This document shows positions 19,659 through 31,728 of a stretch of DNA of 64,000 nt, piece after piece. The stretch spans positions 248,001 through 312,000 of the forward strand of contig MU867067.1 in assembly GCA_033725935.1 (NCBI GenBank), read 5' to 3'. The position numbers and the translations under genes were made by a program. Origin of the DNA: Cladorrhinum sp. PSN259. Lineage: Eukaryota; Ascomycota; Sordariomycetes; Sordariales; Podosporaceae. Below the pieces are notes generated by a model that worked only from the letters and a program-made list of their open reading frames with translations, had not been told where the DNA came from and ran no database searches. Within the stretch, counting starts at the first letter, position 1. Each line of letters opens with the position of its first letter.

Positions 19659-22070
19659 TCACGACGCTCCTCTGCCCGGCTCATTGGTTGAACCATGGGC
19701 GGGAGCACCACTCTCCGATGGCCATCTCCCGACACCCGGCTGCCGATTTTCTACCTCTACCGCCGCTGGCGTCGAATCTGCCCTCGGTGGCGCAGGCACT
19801 CTGAACACGGGCAGTCCCGCGATCCTTGGATCACCCAGTCTCGACCCCGCCGGCATCACACTATTCGACTCCCCCGAGCTTCCACTCCTAGACACCCGCA
19901 ACGTGGTCGATGATGAATCGTCACCCCTAGCATGCATATTCGTTCTTGGTGGACCTCGGTGGTGATCTTCGAACTGATGCTGTTCCTCCTCCTCCAGCAG
20001 CTGAGCCAGAGCAGCACCCCTCCTCGGCGGCGCAGGTATTACAGTGACAGGCAGGGTACCCGTATCAGGCGTCGGCCTGAGCTTTTCCCGGAGCCTTTCC
20101 GCCTGCGTGGCCGCAAATTCCTCAAATCTGTCACGAATGTCCCATTTGTGCCTGCTGCTGTCTCCACCGGTTGCTGTCAGTGGTTGTGGAGGGCGGGGTG
20201 AGGATGGCGGGACCGCACGTTCTTCATCTGTTGCTACCGCTCTGTTGTTTCGTTTGAGGGGAAGCGTCTGCGTAAAAGCATGCCATCGACTTGGTGGCTG
20301 TGCTTGGGGTTGCGAAGGGGGTGGTGCTGGTGCCGATGCTGATGCTGATGATGCTTCTTGCTGAATTGGAACATCACGCTCATGCCCAACCTCATCTGAG
20401 CTGCTGCGAGTCGTTGATGTGCTATCCGTCCTGGATAGCGCTGAACTATTATTGTTTTGTTGCAACGGCGGTGGCGTAGGGCGGGATGTGGTTTCTGTCA
20501 ATGGGTGATATCTGACAGCATAGACTGTGCTCGCGGCGCTCGCAGTATCGGTGCGACTGACGGGCGTCACGGCCGGCGCTGGACGAGCAGGCCATAAAGG
20601 TGGCTGCAAAGTGAAGCGTATCCTGTCGTGGTTTGATGGTTGTGTGTCGTCAAGGTTAGTTTGTCTCTCCCCGTGCTTTGGCCTCGACCGAGGCTTGTAC
20701 CTTGACCTGATGGCCGTGACTGCTGAAGGCCACCTATTATTTCGAGTATTGCTGTTTCCCCGCTCTGTGTTTTCATCGCCTCCAATCTTGATTTTCATCT
20801 CTTTTTCTCCACCGCTTCCGTCATCACTTCCCTTCTTTCTTCGTCTTAGGCGTCCATCAAGAGGGGGAACATCAAGCATTTCATCTCCCTCAAAGACCTC
20901 TCTACCCAGTATTCCATCCTTCTTTTCTTCTCTTTCCAAAGCCTCTATTCTCTCCACCCACTCCCACACAATGACACTGGCTGCTGCCGCTCCTACCCAT
21001 CTAACATACTCTCCCCACCCGGTGAATTCGGACTTGGCTAAATCCAGAATGAAAAAGACGACGGGAACGAGGATGGCAAGAAGCGACAGTGCCGCCACCA
21101 AGCACATATTCTTCATCTGGGGATGATAGAAAGCGTACCGCTTTTTCATCAGTGAATAATAGATGACCCAAGCGGCATACAAGACACCCAAGGCGAGCGT
21201 AAAAAGATAACTGAGGGCAGGGACTGCGTCGTTAAAGGCTCCCGGCCTGGCAGGGGTCGTATCCGCCGCGTACTGGAAGCTGTTGAGGGACTGGAAAATA
21301 ACGTCGAGGGAGATGAGAGCAAAAGCGGTCCATTTGATGATGACCTTTTCTCGCTGACGAGGGAACAGTCGAATTAGCGTCTGGGCCTGTGCGAGCCAGA
21401 GAAACGTGTTCGAAATGATGCGGATAATCTTCAATTCGTTGCCCTCCAAGACATCCTTTTGCAACTTCTTGGCGTTCTGAATGCCGTACGAATATTGCTC
21501 CTCCGCGGCGTCAAAAGTAGCCGCAGTCGCAATCGTCAAGGAGATAGCAACCGTGAGCGCAGCAACCTTTTGAAGCCAGGGCCGACCTCCAATGCTCAAA
21601 CCTGATGAGCCGCTTTGCGTGAAACCCCTCTGACCCAGAACCAACACTCCTCCGTCGAGAAAAGACCGTGGTGTGATGAACAGCATGATGACCAATGTGT
21701 AGGCGACAACCGTGGTTGCAGCAAGGGCATAGCATTGAGGAAAGGTCGAGGCAAGAAAGGGGTCGGTGAAGTTGGAGTACGTCATCCCATCCTCGTCCGG
21801 CATTACTCCTCCCACCCCCGGGTCTATGTCAACGGAGCCTCCTCCGCCATTGGCGATGATCGCGGGGGGCGAGACGGGTGTGCACACAGGCTTGAACGCA
21901 GCGGCAGCTGTGAGAGTGATAACATCGCCATTGGGCAAGGAAATGATTCCGCCTACGGGAAGGTTGAGGCCATTGCAGCTGCGGCCTTTGGCGGCAATGA
22001 GCGGCGTCGGCCCGGGAGCGGCAGTGGTGATGGCGGCGGTCACATCGGCAATGAGTTGTCGTCGATCCAT
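19659..22070 (-). CDS. palH: Ambient-pH sensor PalH/Rim21, seven-TM protein
   Basis: This plasma-membrane receptor of the Pal/Rim pathway passes alkaline-pH signals through an arrestin (PalF/Rim8) to the ESCRT-associated PalB-PacC proteolysis cascade. It is a single-exon gene of 803 aa with its ATG at 22070. An extracellular N-terminus (residues 1 to about 110, with a short Cys pattern) precedes seven hydrophobic segments between about 112 and 385: ALAATTVVAYTLVIMLF, VAALTVAISLTIATA, IISNTFLWLAQAQTL, IIKWTAFALISLDVIF, YLFTLALGVLYAAWVIYY, CLVAALSLLAILVPVVFFIL, and WVGAAAASVIVWEWVERI. The family-typical block WEWVERIEALEREEKKDGILGREVFEGDEM follows the last helix. The remaining roughly 390 residues are a Ser/Pro/Arg-rich cytosolic tail, where the arrestin binds in other fungi. 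Length is normal for the family. Confidence 0.93.
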   Translation of the reverse strand: MDRRQLIADVTAAITTAAPGPTPLIAAKGRSCNGLNLPVGGIISLPNGDVITLTAAAAFKPVCTPVSPPAIIANGGGGSVDIDPGVGGVMPDEDGMTYSNFTDPFLASTFPQCYALAATTVVAYTLVIMLFITPRSFLDGGVLVLGQRGFTQSGSSGLSIGGRPWLQKVAALTVAISLTIATAATFDAAEEQYSYGIQNAKKLQKDVLEGNELKIIRIISNTFLWLAQAQTLIRLFPRQREKVIIKWTAFALISLDVIFQSLNSFQYAADTTPARPGAFNDAVPALSYLFTLALGVLYAAWVIYYSLMKKRYAFYHPQMKNMCLVAALSLLAILVPVVFFILDLAKSEFTGWGEYVRWVGAAAASVIVWEWVERIEALEREEKKDGILGREVFEGDEMLDVPPLDGRLRRRKKGSDDGSGGEKEMKIKIGGDENTERGNSNTRNNRWPSAVTAIRSRYKPRSRPKHGERQTNLDDTQPSNHDRIRFTLQPPLWPARPAPAVTPVSRTDTASAASTVYAVRYHPLTETTSRPTPPPLQQNNNSSALSRTDSTSTTRSSSDEVGHERDVPIQQEASSASASAPAPPPSQPQAQPPSRWHAFTQTLPLKRNNRAVATDEERAVPPSSPRPPQPLTATGGDSSRHKWDIRDRFEEFAATQAERLREKLRPTPDTGTLPVTVIPAPPRRGAALAQLLEEEEQHQFEDHHRGPPRTNMHARGDDSSSTTLRVSRSGSSGESNSVMPAGSRLGDPRIAGLPVFRVPAPPRADSTPAAVEVENRQPGVGRWPSESGAPAHGSTNEPGRGAS

Positions 22071-25000
22071 GGCTGAAATGGTGTTGACGGCGGCCTTCCG
22101 CCTCTGTGATAGTTATTGCGCAATCGCCATGGAAGTCGAGAAGCACGTCGCAACTGGTCTCGGACGGGTTCGATTGAACGGATTGACGTGGTCTGTTGTC
22201 GAGAGGCGACGGCGCTTCGTCGTCGTGCGCTGGCCACACCAACCACGCCGGGTACTGCTCGCGCGGGAGCTCTTCGGTCAAGAACCAGAAACTGCCGTGA
22301 ACTGGTCTTGTCGTTGGCCTTTTTGCAAATTCAAGTGGCCGCGATTGACGGGCCAAGAGTGTGTCGTCGTGATGTTTGGCGTGGGGGATTGCTCGGAGGG
22401 CTGGGCGCCCAGAGATCTTTCACTGCTTGAATGGCGCAGAGATGTGAGCAACAACACAAAGAATACGCCGCGTGGACCCAAGCAACGGGCAATGGCGCAA
22501 CGTTAAACGTCTATTTTGTTTTGGCGTGAAACGGTCGCAAGTTTTTGTTTAGTTTGTTAGCTTTTGCTAGATCGTCTGTCTCGAGGACGTTTGAACTTTG
22601 GCAGTCGCGCAATCTCAATAGCCGGTAAATATAATTGCGGCGAGGTTAGCGGATGGAGGGGAACAGGGTGCCCCTTCAAAAAAGACGTGGTGAGACCTGA
22701 CACTGCTGGGAGACGGGAGCAACAGAGGCGACGGGATCCTTTTCCTGGGTTCTATTTTTTCAATGAACCTCCGGTGGTGTGTACTGGGTGGGTGGGTGCT
22801 TGTAGGCACTGGATTGGCGGTTGGATGACGCTACACAGCACGCTACTGCAGGGTAGACACTTCTGGGGGTGTCGGAAGTGTCCACGGGTCCAGCGTTTTG
22901 CAAATGAGATTGAGATGTCCAAGCGGGGACTCGGGGAGACCAGCGGGATCAACAATTACACGGCTACTTTGATATCAGGGAAGCTGGAATGAAAGAGCCT
23001 TGGTAGATCCAAAGACAAGAGTTCTTGCCGTGTCTCTCAATTCAGCACAAATATGCGATAAATGCGATAAATGAGAGGCAGGTATGGGTATCGGTCGTTT
23101 AATAATTGGCGCTTATAACAGGACGCTTATAGCCACGCGGGGAAAATCATGGAAGCCGCAAAACGCGGGCAGCACACCATCTCTTTCATTCGTGCGAAGC
23201 GGACCTCGATGGGAAGACGCGGGGGAGGGGAATTGGGGCGCAGCCAGTTGATTACCAGAAGATGGAATGCGGAATGCAGAGGTTCCATGGTTACTTCTCC
23301 TCCCACCGAGACACTGTGTTCTTCTTCCCACCTCGTGATCGTCTGCGCACTCGGTGTTTGTATTGTGCCGTGCGGCAATAGAACCTGGTCAGGCAAATGC
23401 CGACGACAAGTTCCTCTGGTAAAACAAGCAATTATCAGATGACGGAAGTAACGGGAGTGGCGGTCTCCTCTGACGTTGTCAGAAACTCCGAACGCTTACA
23501 GGCCATGATGAGCTTCGCTTCCCCGCCTCCAGAAAGCTGTGCAATCATGGTCCCAAGAGGAGAAAAGAAAAGGAGTTTGGATTTGAACGACTGGATCTTG
23601 GCAAATGCTTGTCTCTCGTGGTCGACCGTGTTACTTGGCAAAAAACAGCTTGGAAACTATCTGCCCAGGGTCTTGGGAAGGCGTCAGCCCTGAAGTCAAA
23701 CCATCCAACCGGGAACGTTGAACCCGCATCAAGACCTTCTCATTCGGGCACTTGGAAGCGAACTGGTTGGCAGACATTCTCAGTGCATCAATTGGGCCAA
23801 GAATAGGTAAGAAATGTTGACACTCATACCCCTCGCTGGTTTTCAACCAAGAAAGACAAGTACATATATTGGCTCGTAGACTGATTTTTCTCCACTTAAG
23901 AATCTACATCCCCACTATTTCTACATCTGAAGCATTCTTATTTATCAGTCTGTCTTCTTCAGCGGTTGAGGGTTATTGATGTGCTCTTCCACACCTAGTA
24001 GGCCCAATAAAGAGGAGGACTTTCCTTACTTGCGAGCGAAGGCTGCAGGAAGATATACACAAGAGGAGCGGAATGTTTCCGTTTGCTTGGAATCCCACCA
24101 CTGGGATCAATATCCCCAAGCCTCACTAACTAGCCGTGACAGGAGTAATGCTTGCCCTAGAACTGATGAACTTTCGTAGCGCTGGAATCTTGGGTGAGAA
24201 CCTTGATGAGCGGGCATATTGGATGGGATACATTGGTAGGTGTGGTAGCTGCTTGAAGTGTGTGCGGTTGATGTAGTTATAGATGACTTGAAGGATTCAA
24301 TGCTTTACATGGTTAAGGCTCTGGAAATGACAATGTAAGTCTAGGAAAAATGGACCTACAAGGTTGCTTTACCACTCTCGCCCAAGCTATGAGTTTCAAC
24401 ATCTCCAACAAACAATGTCTTCATTAATCTATGAAGTCGTTGCCCTCTGGTGAGAGAGTTTACCATATCTCCACACGTGTTAGCTTTTCGCAAATATAGC
24501 GACCCAACTCAATGTCAGGCTTTTTCGTGGGATGGTGAAAGGATTGGTACTGTAGAAGCTAGGATGTCCACACTCCCGGTTGGAGAGTAATGTCGTGTCT
24601 TGAGATGTTCCCTTCTGATCCTATAGTATATGTTGCTCGATCCTCAGCAAGTTATGTCTCAATTCAGGAGAATTAGTAGGCAAATCCTCCAATGTTAAAA
24701 TAACGATTAACACACAGAAACATCACCGCCCGCATCTATGGGCGGTCTTGAATCGATATTCGAAAAGCTCACGACGTCATGATCGTCGACTGGAGATCCC
24801 TCGCCGTCCACAACGCGTTGTCTCATATCCCACTACTGCCGAAAGCCCAGTTTCTGGTAAGAAATAAACATTGAACTGGAATGGAATGGAATGAATAGAT
24901 AGCATCCAAGTTTTTAGATGAAGCGTAGCCAAAAGATCTTCCCAGTACAGACCTCGGACCTGTCGAGCATCTATTTTTGGTAAACGTAGACAATGCGCGT

Positions 25001-26392
25001 TTGTGACACCTGCTATTGTGTGTACCGATATCCTGTGTCCCGTCTGTGCCTCTTTTTTCTTGTCCTATTTGTTTCCCCCTTTGACGTTCTAATTTGGACG
25101 ACAATGCGTCCTCCCCTATTGGAAAGCGGGGCATAGGAAGCGAAATCCAATTGAAGAATTCCAGCCCGTCAGCCAATCGCCGTCCTTTTGTTGCCGGCTT
25201 GGGAAAAGTGGAGGTCCACCCCGCAATTTTCTTGGTGGGGAAGATGATGAGCAGCCGTCGGCCAGGTGGCCAGGAACTCCCTGTAAGTCCGTGTTTCATG
25301 TTACCAGGGCTCATTTGGTTGTACACTACTTTTGGGAATCAACTACCAGTAGCAGACGCAATCAGCAAGAAAGAGGCAAGCACGGAAAGGAAGGCAGTCG
25401 CGAGGGCAGTGGGAAGAAAAATAAGGAAAAGGAACAGTAGGATTAGGATTTGGGGTATCGATAAAAAACGAATGGTACATGGTTAAATATATTACTGAGT
25501 TCCCGTCCAGCTTGTCTTTCTACGTTGGATCATTCGCGATCGCAATGTCAAGGGGAACAAAAAACGACGCGGGATATACATACATACCTACCTGCACCGA
25601 TTCGACCAATTGACTTAACAAATTTGCCTCAATTCTACCGTCGACACGGCAATTGATTTGTTTCCTTTCCTTCGTCCATCATCACTACCTACAGACAACA
25701 CAACACAACACCTCCAGCTTCGACCACGATTCATCAAAGTTCAGTAGCATCACACCTGTCGCAACGCGGGGGCCAGGATCGCCCGTTTCACCCTTGTCAC
25801 TCCCCCCGCTCAATCCAGTATTCTTGTATCGTCTCTTCTTGCAGATTGAGTTTCGACATCGACAGTACCAAGTAGGAGAGCATTTGCAGTTGAAGAACCA
25901 AAAGAGGAAACAGGGTCTTGGCTTGCTGCAGTTTCACAGGTGGAGGCGCAAAAAGAGGACTCCGCTTGAGATATCCATCCAAAATCTAACGCTCGCTCAA
26001 TTGAGAATTTGAGATTGGAAGAAAACGACGCTTGGATTGCCCCCCGGTCCAGCGCCAAGAAGTAGATTGACGGCTCAGCTACCCAGCAGTGCCAGCCCCA
26101 GCGCAGGGGGAACGACACCTGCGGCTTTGCAGCGTTCCAACAAGCCAGCCTTCCCTTGGAAGTTGGGACGCCAGCCGCAGCCTGGGATTCTTCAGGGGTT
26201 CGACCAGGAGCCATCCCATCCCATCACCACACTTGCGCCCTGTCGAGATCTGTCTGGCCGAGCTGACCAGAGCTGCGACGGACACCTGCAGCAATCGCCC
26301 TCGGAGAAACTCGAGGCTACGCACCGCACTACACCACTAGACACCTCGAGATCGTTGGCGGGGCGCTCTATGCAGCCGCCGGTCAATTCACC
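22071..26392. other. Large divergent intergenic region, palH / teaC
   Basis: These 4.3 kb lie between divergent start codons. No coding region, tRNA or rRNA could be supported. From about 25600 onward the CAACACAACA-rich and pyrimidine-rich sequence looks like the teaC promoter and leader. A perfect seven-bp hairpin (ACCGCCC/GGGCGGT) sits at 24725-24746. Leader introns are possible but cannot be placed by eye. Confidence 0.45.
24725..24746. repeat. Inverted repeat, 7-bp stem and 8-nt loop
   Basis: ACCGCCC at 24725-24731 pairs perfectly with GGGCGGT at 24740-24746. It lies in the middle of the palH/teaC gap. It may be a protein-binding palindrome or chance. Confidence 0.5.
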
Positions 26393-26396
26393 ATGA
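26370..26396 (+). promoter_or_regulatory. 8-codon uORF overlapping the teaC start (ATGA)
   Basis: An ATG at 26370 opens a frame of eight codons (MQPPVNSP). Its TGA stop at 26394-26396 overlaps the ATG of teaC at 26393-26395 in the form ATGA. Ribosomes ending on this uORF would stop exactly at the main start. This is seen directly; whether it is in the mature leader depends on the transcription start. Confidence 0.6.
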
Positions 26397-28148
26397 CAAG
26401 GCCAGAGATTATTCGCGCTGGTATGTTGCTGGACTCCCTCTCATCTCGCCTGCCCCCATGGGCGCGCGCCGCTGTGGCCCGGGTTCCCTGTGGCTGCCGC
26501 CGGGTGGCCAGGGCTTCTCTTCCTCTCCGCGTCCCTGTACCCCGTGCTCCCTCGTAACCAGACCACCAGAAACATCGGGCCGTTGCTCTCTCTGACACTT
26601 GTTATTTCTGTTCACAGACACCATAGACCTTCAGGCGCACGCCCTGGATACCCCTTCTGCGCAACGACATAACCGGCCGACTCCTGACGGATCACTCGCA
26701 CCACACCAAGCCGAGACCCTCCGCGAAGTCGCAGCAGAAGCGGCCGAGGAAAACCTCCGCAGCCCTCCCGGCCCCGGCTCGAGGAACGGAGCCTCTACCG
26801 AATCAACTCTTTCCGAAGCGACGACACTGGTCGCCGAGGCCATCAGCAGCATGTCGGCAGGCACGCGACAAGATGCGCTGGCAATCGCCCAGAATGGGGG
26901 CCAGGATATCGACGATGGCGAGATGGACGGCGAAACAGAGGTTGATATGGACGACGATATGATGGACAAGATCTCAAGTTCGCCTTCAATTGAAGACGGT
27001 GGGTTGACCTACACCCTTCCCTCATTTCCTTCAAGCAGAATCGACGGCTTCTCCCACCCAGCGGCTTCACCCACATTCAGTGATGCGAGGTCGTCTTCCC
27101 CATACCTCGACCGTCCTGATTATGTGCCAGTGAGCACGGATGGGAGGAAGGTTTCTTTTGTTTTTGATCGCCATCATCATCGCAAATGTGAGTTTGAGCT
27201 ATTCGGAACTTCCGAAGGACCACCGGACTCAACTGAACCTTACGACAACAACCCCGCCGATATCCACAACATTGGCCCGAGAGATTATGTACCTTCAGAA
27301 GACGATGATCCTCCAGGCTTGGACCGTAACCTCCAAGCCATGAACAGCAGAAAATCGACGGCAGCTAGAAGCAGCAGAGGCCCATCATGGGTACCGGCGT
27401 CCTCCTACAGGACCGAAGCCCGCAACGCACATCCGGAAAAGCGCCCGGCAAGTCGGCCACCGGACCATTCGCGTGCCCAGGTCCAGGAGCAGTACAACGA
27501 CTATGACGACCAAGGGATGACGGTGCCTTACGAAACTGACGAGGATGATGATGATGATGATGATGGCGATCTGTCTGACGATGTCGATCCTAGATTTGTT
27601 GACTCCGGTTGGGGAGGCGAGTGCTTACAAGAATCAGAGGACATCGATTTCGAATTCGTCTACGCGCTCCATACGTTCGTCGCGACCGTCGAAGGCCAGG
27701 CCAATGCAACCAAGGGTGACACCATGGTTCTCCTTGACGACAGCAACAGCTACTGGTGGCTGGTAAGAGTTGTCAAAGACAGCAGCATTGGTATGTATTT
27801 GAAGAAGTGGTCCTTATATCAGGTGTATAGGTGCATACCTAACTTGACCTTAAGGCTATCTACCCGCTGAGCACATCGAAACGCCAACCGAACGATTAGC
27901 TCGGTTAAACAAGCACCGGAACATAGATGTAAGGAGCTTAAATGAACGTTCGACGCTTGAAGCCTGCTGACAGCATGTAGCTCTCTGCAACGATGCTCGG
28001 AGACCAGGCAGATAAACCTAAGGCCACTATTAGGTCTGCGATGAAGAGAAAAAAGGCCAAAACTGTCCAGTTTGCCGCCCCGACTTACGTTGATTATACC
28101 GAAATTGACTATTCAAGCGAAGAGGAGGACGTACAAGCAGGCTATCAG

Positions 28149-28183
<35 letters not shown>

Positions 28184-29778
28184 GGTCAAAGAAACTGAAC
28201 AATTGAATATAGATTCTGAAGCAGAAGACGAAGACGAATCCGCCAGAGTCGAACCGTTGAATCCAAGGGCAACTCAGAACGGCAGAGGAGACGCAATGAA
28301 GCAAGACGAGGCGGACAAAACTAGGACAAGTGAGGAGCTGTTGGAGGCAAGGACAGGAGATGGGCCGAAGAAGACGAGCGACGGCACAGTCAGAGACTCT
28401 TTTTTCAAGGATGATACTGTCGAGACGAAGAAAATTACACTCACACCTAACCTCCTACGTGACGACGATGCGCCCAGAACATCGAGCGATTCCAAGGAGC
28501 TGAAGCAAAGAATAAGCTTCGACAGACTGGACAAGGAGGCAATTCTAGGCAAAGACGATAAGAGGAAGAAGGACAAGAAGGAAAAGGATAAGAAACCAAG
28601 TGCAATCAGGAGTTTCTTCTCTCGAAAGGATAAGAAGGCCAAGGGAGACGAGGATGATGATTCATTCGGTCGCAGAGACAGCAACGACAGGGACGGGCCC
28701 GAGGAAGAGGAGCAGCAGCCAACGACGCCAGAGAGGGCACCGGCTCCTCAAAGACATCCAAGCAAGCTTCAGAAGCAGATGCCGCGAACGGAACCATCAC
28801 CAACTCGAAAGCCGAATGCCCCGAGAGAAGGCAACGGAATGGATATCAAGTCTTTCCTGACCGAAAGCAAAGTCAACAACGTGGCAAACGTTCCCCCAGC
28901 TACGATGCGCTTGGTAGAATCAAGTCCCAAGGCGTCACCAGATGGCAGCCCACGGGATTACGCAAGAGCAAGGGCACAGAATGGGGACATGCGGCCGGTA
29001 AAGGCCAAACAAGTCAGATCCCGGATGGAGCTCGACGATTTGGACACCACGGACGAGGAGGAAGAGATAATGTCGCCCGAGCCTGAGCTTCGCCAAACAA
29101 TGGCGCCGCCTGTTGTGCAGCAGGTCAGACAGCTACAGCCTCAACAACAACGACCATACCAAAATCCCAATCCCACCGGAGATGTGAATAATCAGAATAT
29201 TATCCAGCAACAACAGCAACAAAGAAGCGCGCCTCCTCAATTACAACCACCTCAGCCTCAGCCTCACGTCTCTGCAGAAGTATCACCAATCAACAGCAGC
29301 AACCCTCCGGGGCTGATGGTTGATACTTCGAGCCAGGAGGAGAATCCTCAATCGCCTTCGCCGCGCTCTACTCCCTCGCCAACGGAGCTACTCAACCAGC
29401 GCGATGAGGATGAAGAAGATGCCGATACCTCTGGAATTAAGGATTCTGTGGCCACTACTGTCTCATCCCCGCGGACGTCTTGGAATGATGCGAATTTGCG
29501 AGCATTTTTCGACTCCGGTTCGGATATCAGGGACTTGTTGGTGGTGGTTTATGACAAATCTAACGTTGATCCGGTGGATGTGAGCAGTCACCCTGTTGCG
29601 GGGAGCTTATTTAGGGAGCAGAATGCTAAGTTGGCTGAAATAACTACTGTGAGTACATTCTTTCACTGCCTTGGAAACGGTTGAGAGACAGTGTTTTGAC
29701 TAATGTAATTCATAGCAACTGGACAATATGCTTGGCGACTGGTTGGCGAGGAAGCAGAGGTTGAGGGGTGCTGTTTGA
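26393..29778 (+). CDS. teaC: TeaC/Tea4/Bud14-type SH3 polarity protein, PP1 regulator
   Basis: This cell-end/polarity scaffold is related to fission-yeast Tea4, budding-yeast Bud14 and Aspergillus TeaC, which bind PP1 phosphatase and guide actin and formin activity at growth sites. Exons are 26393-26420, 26618-27790, 27855-27928, 27981-29648 and 29716-29778, giving 1001 aa, all frames consistent. An acidic N-terminal half is followed by an SH3 domain at about 355-412 (YALHTFVA, ALYDYVA-like; SYWWLVRV; GYLPAEHIE), spliced in the middle of GYLP. A KTVQF motif at 452-456 fits the RVxF PP1-docking consensus at the place expected for Tea4/Bud14. A polyglutamine run (about 477-490, CAG/CAA codons), a Lys-rich charged stretch and a conserved C-terminus (SGSDIRDLLVVVYDKSN, LFREQNAKLAEIT, LDNMLGDWL) complete it. 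A uORF overlaps the start. Confidence 0.85.
28145..28183 (+). repeat. CAG/CAA repeat in teaC coding sequence
   Basis: A run of mixed CAG and CAA codons encodes about 13 glutamines in exon 4 of teaC. Mixed codons suggest selection or age, not a recent pure-repeat expansion. Confidence 0.85.
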
Positions 29779-30928
29779 AAAGGGGGAGAGTTGTTGTAGG
29801 GGTTGAGGAGAGTTGATGGTGTTGTTATCCGTCTCCCTCTCGTTTTGAGGCGTACTGCATTGTATGCATGCGTTTATGATGTGTTTTCTTGTTTTCTTCT
29901 TTTTCTTCTTCTTTTTCAACTTGGAACGGCTTCCCCCCTTTCTTTTCTTTTTTTTTTTTTTTGTCTTTTCATTTATTCTCTAAAACTCCCCTGTGTCCTT
30001 ACTCTCCTCTTATGCGAAGAGGGCTATACCTGTATTCTTTTCTCTTCTTCCTGTTGTGGTGTTGGCAGTTTGTTGTTTACATGGTCTGTTGTTCGAAGGC
30101 TTGTTTGTTATTTTCTGTGTTGGACTGGGATCATCATCCCTATCCTCTGTTTTCTCTTTTCTCAATTCTTTCTGTGTTTTCATGCGGGGCATAAAACTAG
30201 AAACCGAACATCCGGAGGAATGGATGAGGGTTTTTCTGCAAGGATTCTTTTTTTTGGGGTCCTTATTATTATTTGTGTATTACGTCCGTTTTCTGTTTGT
30301 CAGTGTTACTGAGCTGGAAGACAGGCGGAAATTGGTTTGGCTTGTAGAGGGGCACTCCATTTTATTTTTATTTTTTTTATGGTTCGGAATTATTATATAT
30401 CAGAGGGAAATGCAAATAGGAGTGGGGGGGGATAGATGGGTGTGTAGGACGAAGAAGGAATAACAGAAGCCCTGAGAAGGAAGCGGAGGGCAGTTGAGGA
30501 AAGGAAAGAAGAATGGGTGCTAGGTGGAATTGCAGATGTGGAAATCATTTGGTCCTTGTTTGTTATAGTTTATCATACCCCGAATTGAGGAAAAGAGAGG
30601 CGTTGGAACTTGCCGTGTTTTGAAAGAATGGAATGGGACTTGAGAAATGTGTTTTGTGTGGCTGTATGGAGTCGAGAAGAGAGAGCTAAAAAAAAAAAGG
30701 AAAGCGGCCTCCTTTCCTGATTTAATGTGGTGTAAGCGTGTGCAACGAACGCCATATTGCCATCTGAGGCGTGCTCAGATCCTTCCCCTCGCTTCATCTC
30801 CAAGCTGTTGAAGAAGCAGCATCAGGCAAGCAAAACGAAACGTATTCAAAAGATTCTAGAAGCACAAGTATTTGCCGCATAATGTATGTATGTAGCCTGA
30901 TAAACTTCGGTCGGCATCGACCGTCTTA

Positions 30929-30957
30929 CCTGCCTGCCTGCCTGCCTGCCTACCTGC
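30929..30957. repeat. Tetranucleotide (CCTG)n microsatellite
   Basis: About six near-perfect CCTG units with one CCTA variant. Intergenic simple repeat. Confidence 0.8.
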
Positions 30958-31087
30958 CGCACAGGGAGAAAAAAAAGGATATTGCCACACACAAATCCCG
31001 TGGTGGTGGTCCGGTTTGCTCCCACCAACAACAATGAGGTGTGGGAGGGAAGGGAAAAGGAAAAGTGGTCTGACTTTCATTGTGCCT

Positions 31088-31103
31088 CCCCCCCCCCCCC
31101 CCC
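31088..31103. repeat. Homopolymer run of 16 C
   Basis: A pure C tract on the plus strand about 625 bp upstream of the SDR start codon. Confidence 0.85.
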
Positions 31104-31728
31104 TTTTCCCCCCCACGCGACCAGTCCTGATAATCTCTTGGCTCGTCAAATGCCATACCCCCCTCCCGATAAAGATTATAAGGTATCTATCTATCTCTCT
31201 TTTCATTTGAGATTGAGAGACTTCTCGGCCCATCGTGGACTGCGAAAGAGTTGAAAGGTTGAAGTGGAATGAATGGGTGTATGTATCACACCACTTTTGT
31301 TTGTCGAGCACCTGAGCTGAGATTGACTGTGTGTGTGTGTGGCTGGATCTAGCCGACATCTCTATGGCATGGATTGATGATGGATGTGTGTCGGTTTTGG
31401 ATGAGAAGGGGTTGATTGAGTATTTTATATATATGTGTATATTTTTTTATTTTTTTTTGGAAAATTGAGTATTTATATTACACTGGTCCTTCGCCCAAAA
31501 AGATTTTTTGAGTTCTTGTGTTTTATTGTGAAAATCTCCAAGTTTGGTTCAAGTGTGTTGTCGGGTCAAAACAAAAGTTCTAGATATATACTATATCGTA
31601 TATATCGTCGTCATACTTTGTATCCCGTTTAACTTGTAACCTTCTCAAAAACATACACCTTCATCACACCTCACAACCCAAAAGAGCAGGACAAGAGATT
31701 AGATTCAAAGAGACAATAATAATCAAAA

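Larger units (their letters stand above)
29779..31728. other. Intergenic region, teaC / SDR gene
   Basis: About 1.95 kb of T-rich and simple-repeat DNA. It includes a TGCC/CCTG tetranucleotide run at 30929-30957, a C16 run at 31088-31103 and a TG run near 31329-31342. The last roughly 300 bp are AT-rich with TATATA stretches and serve as the SDR promoter. No gene is recognised. Confidence 0.5.
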
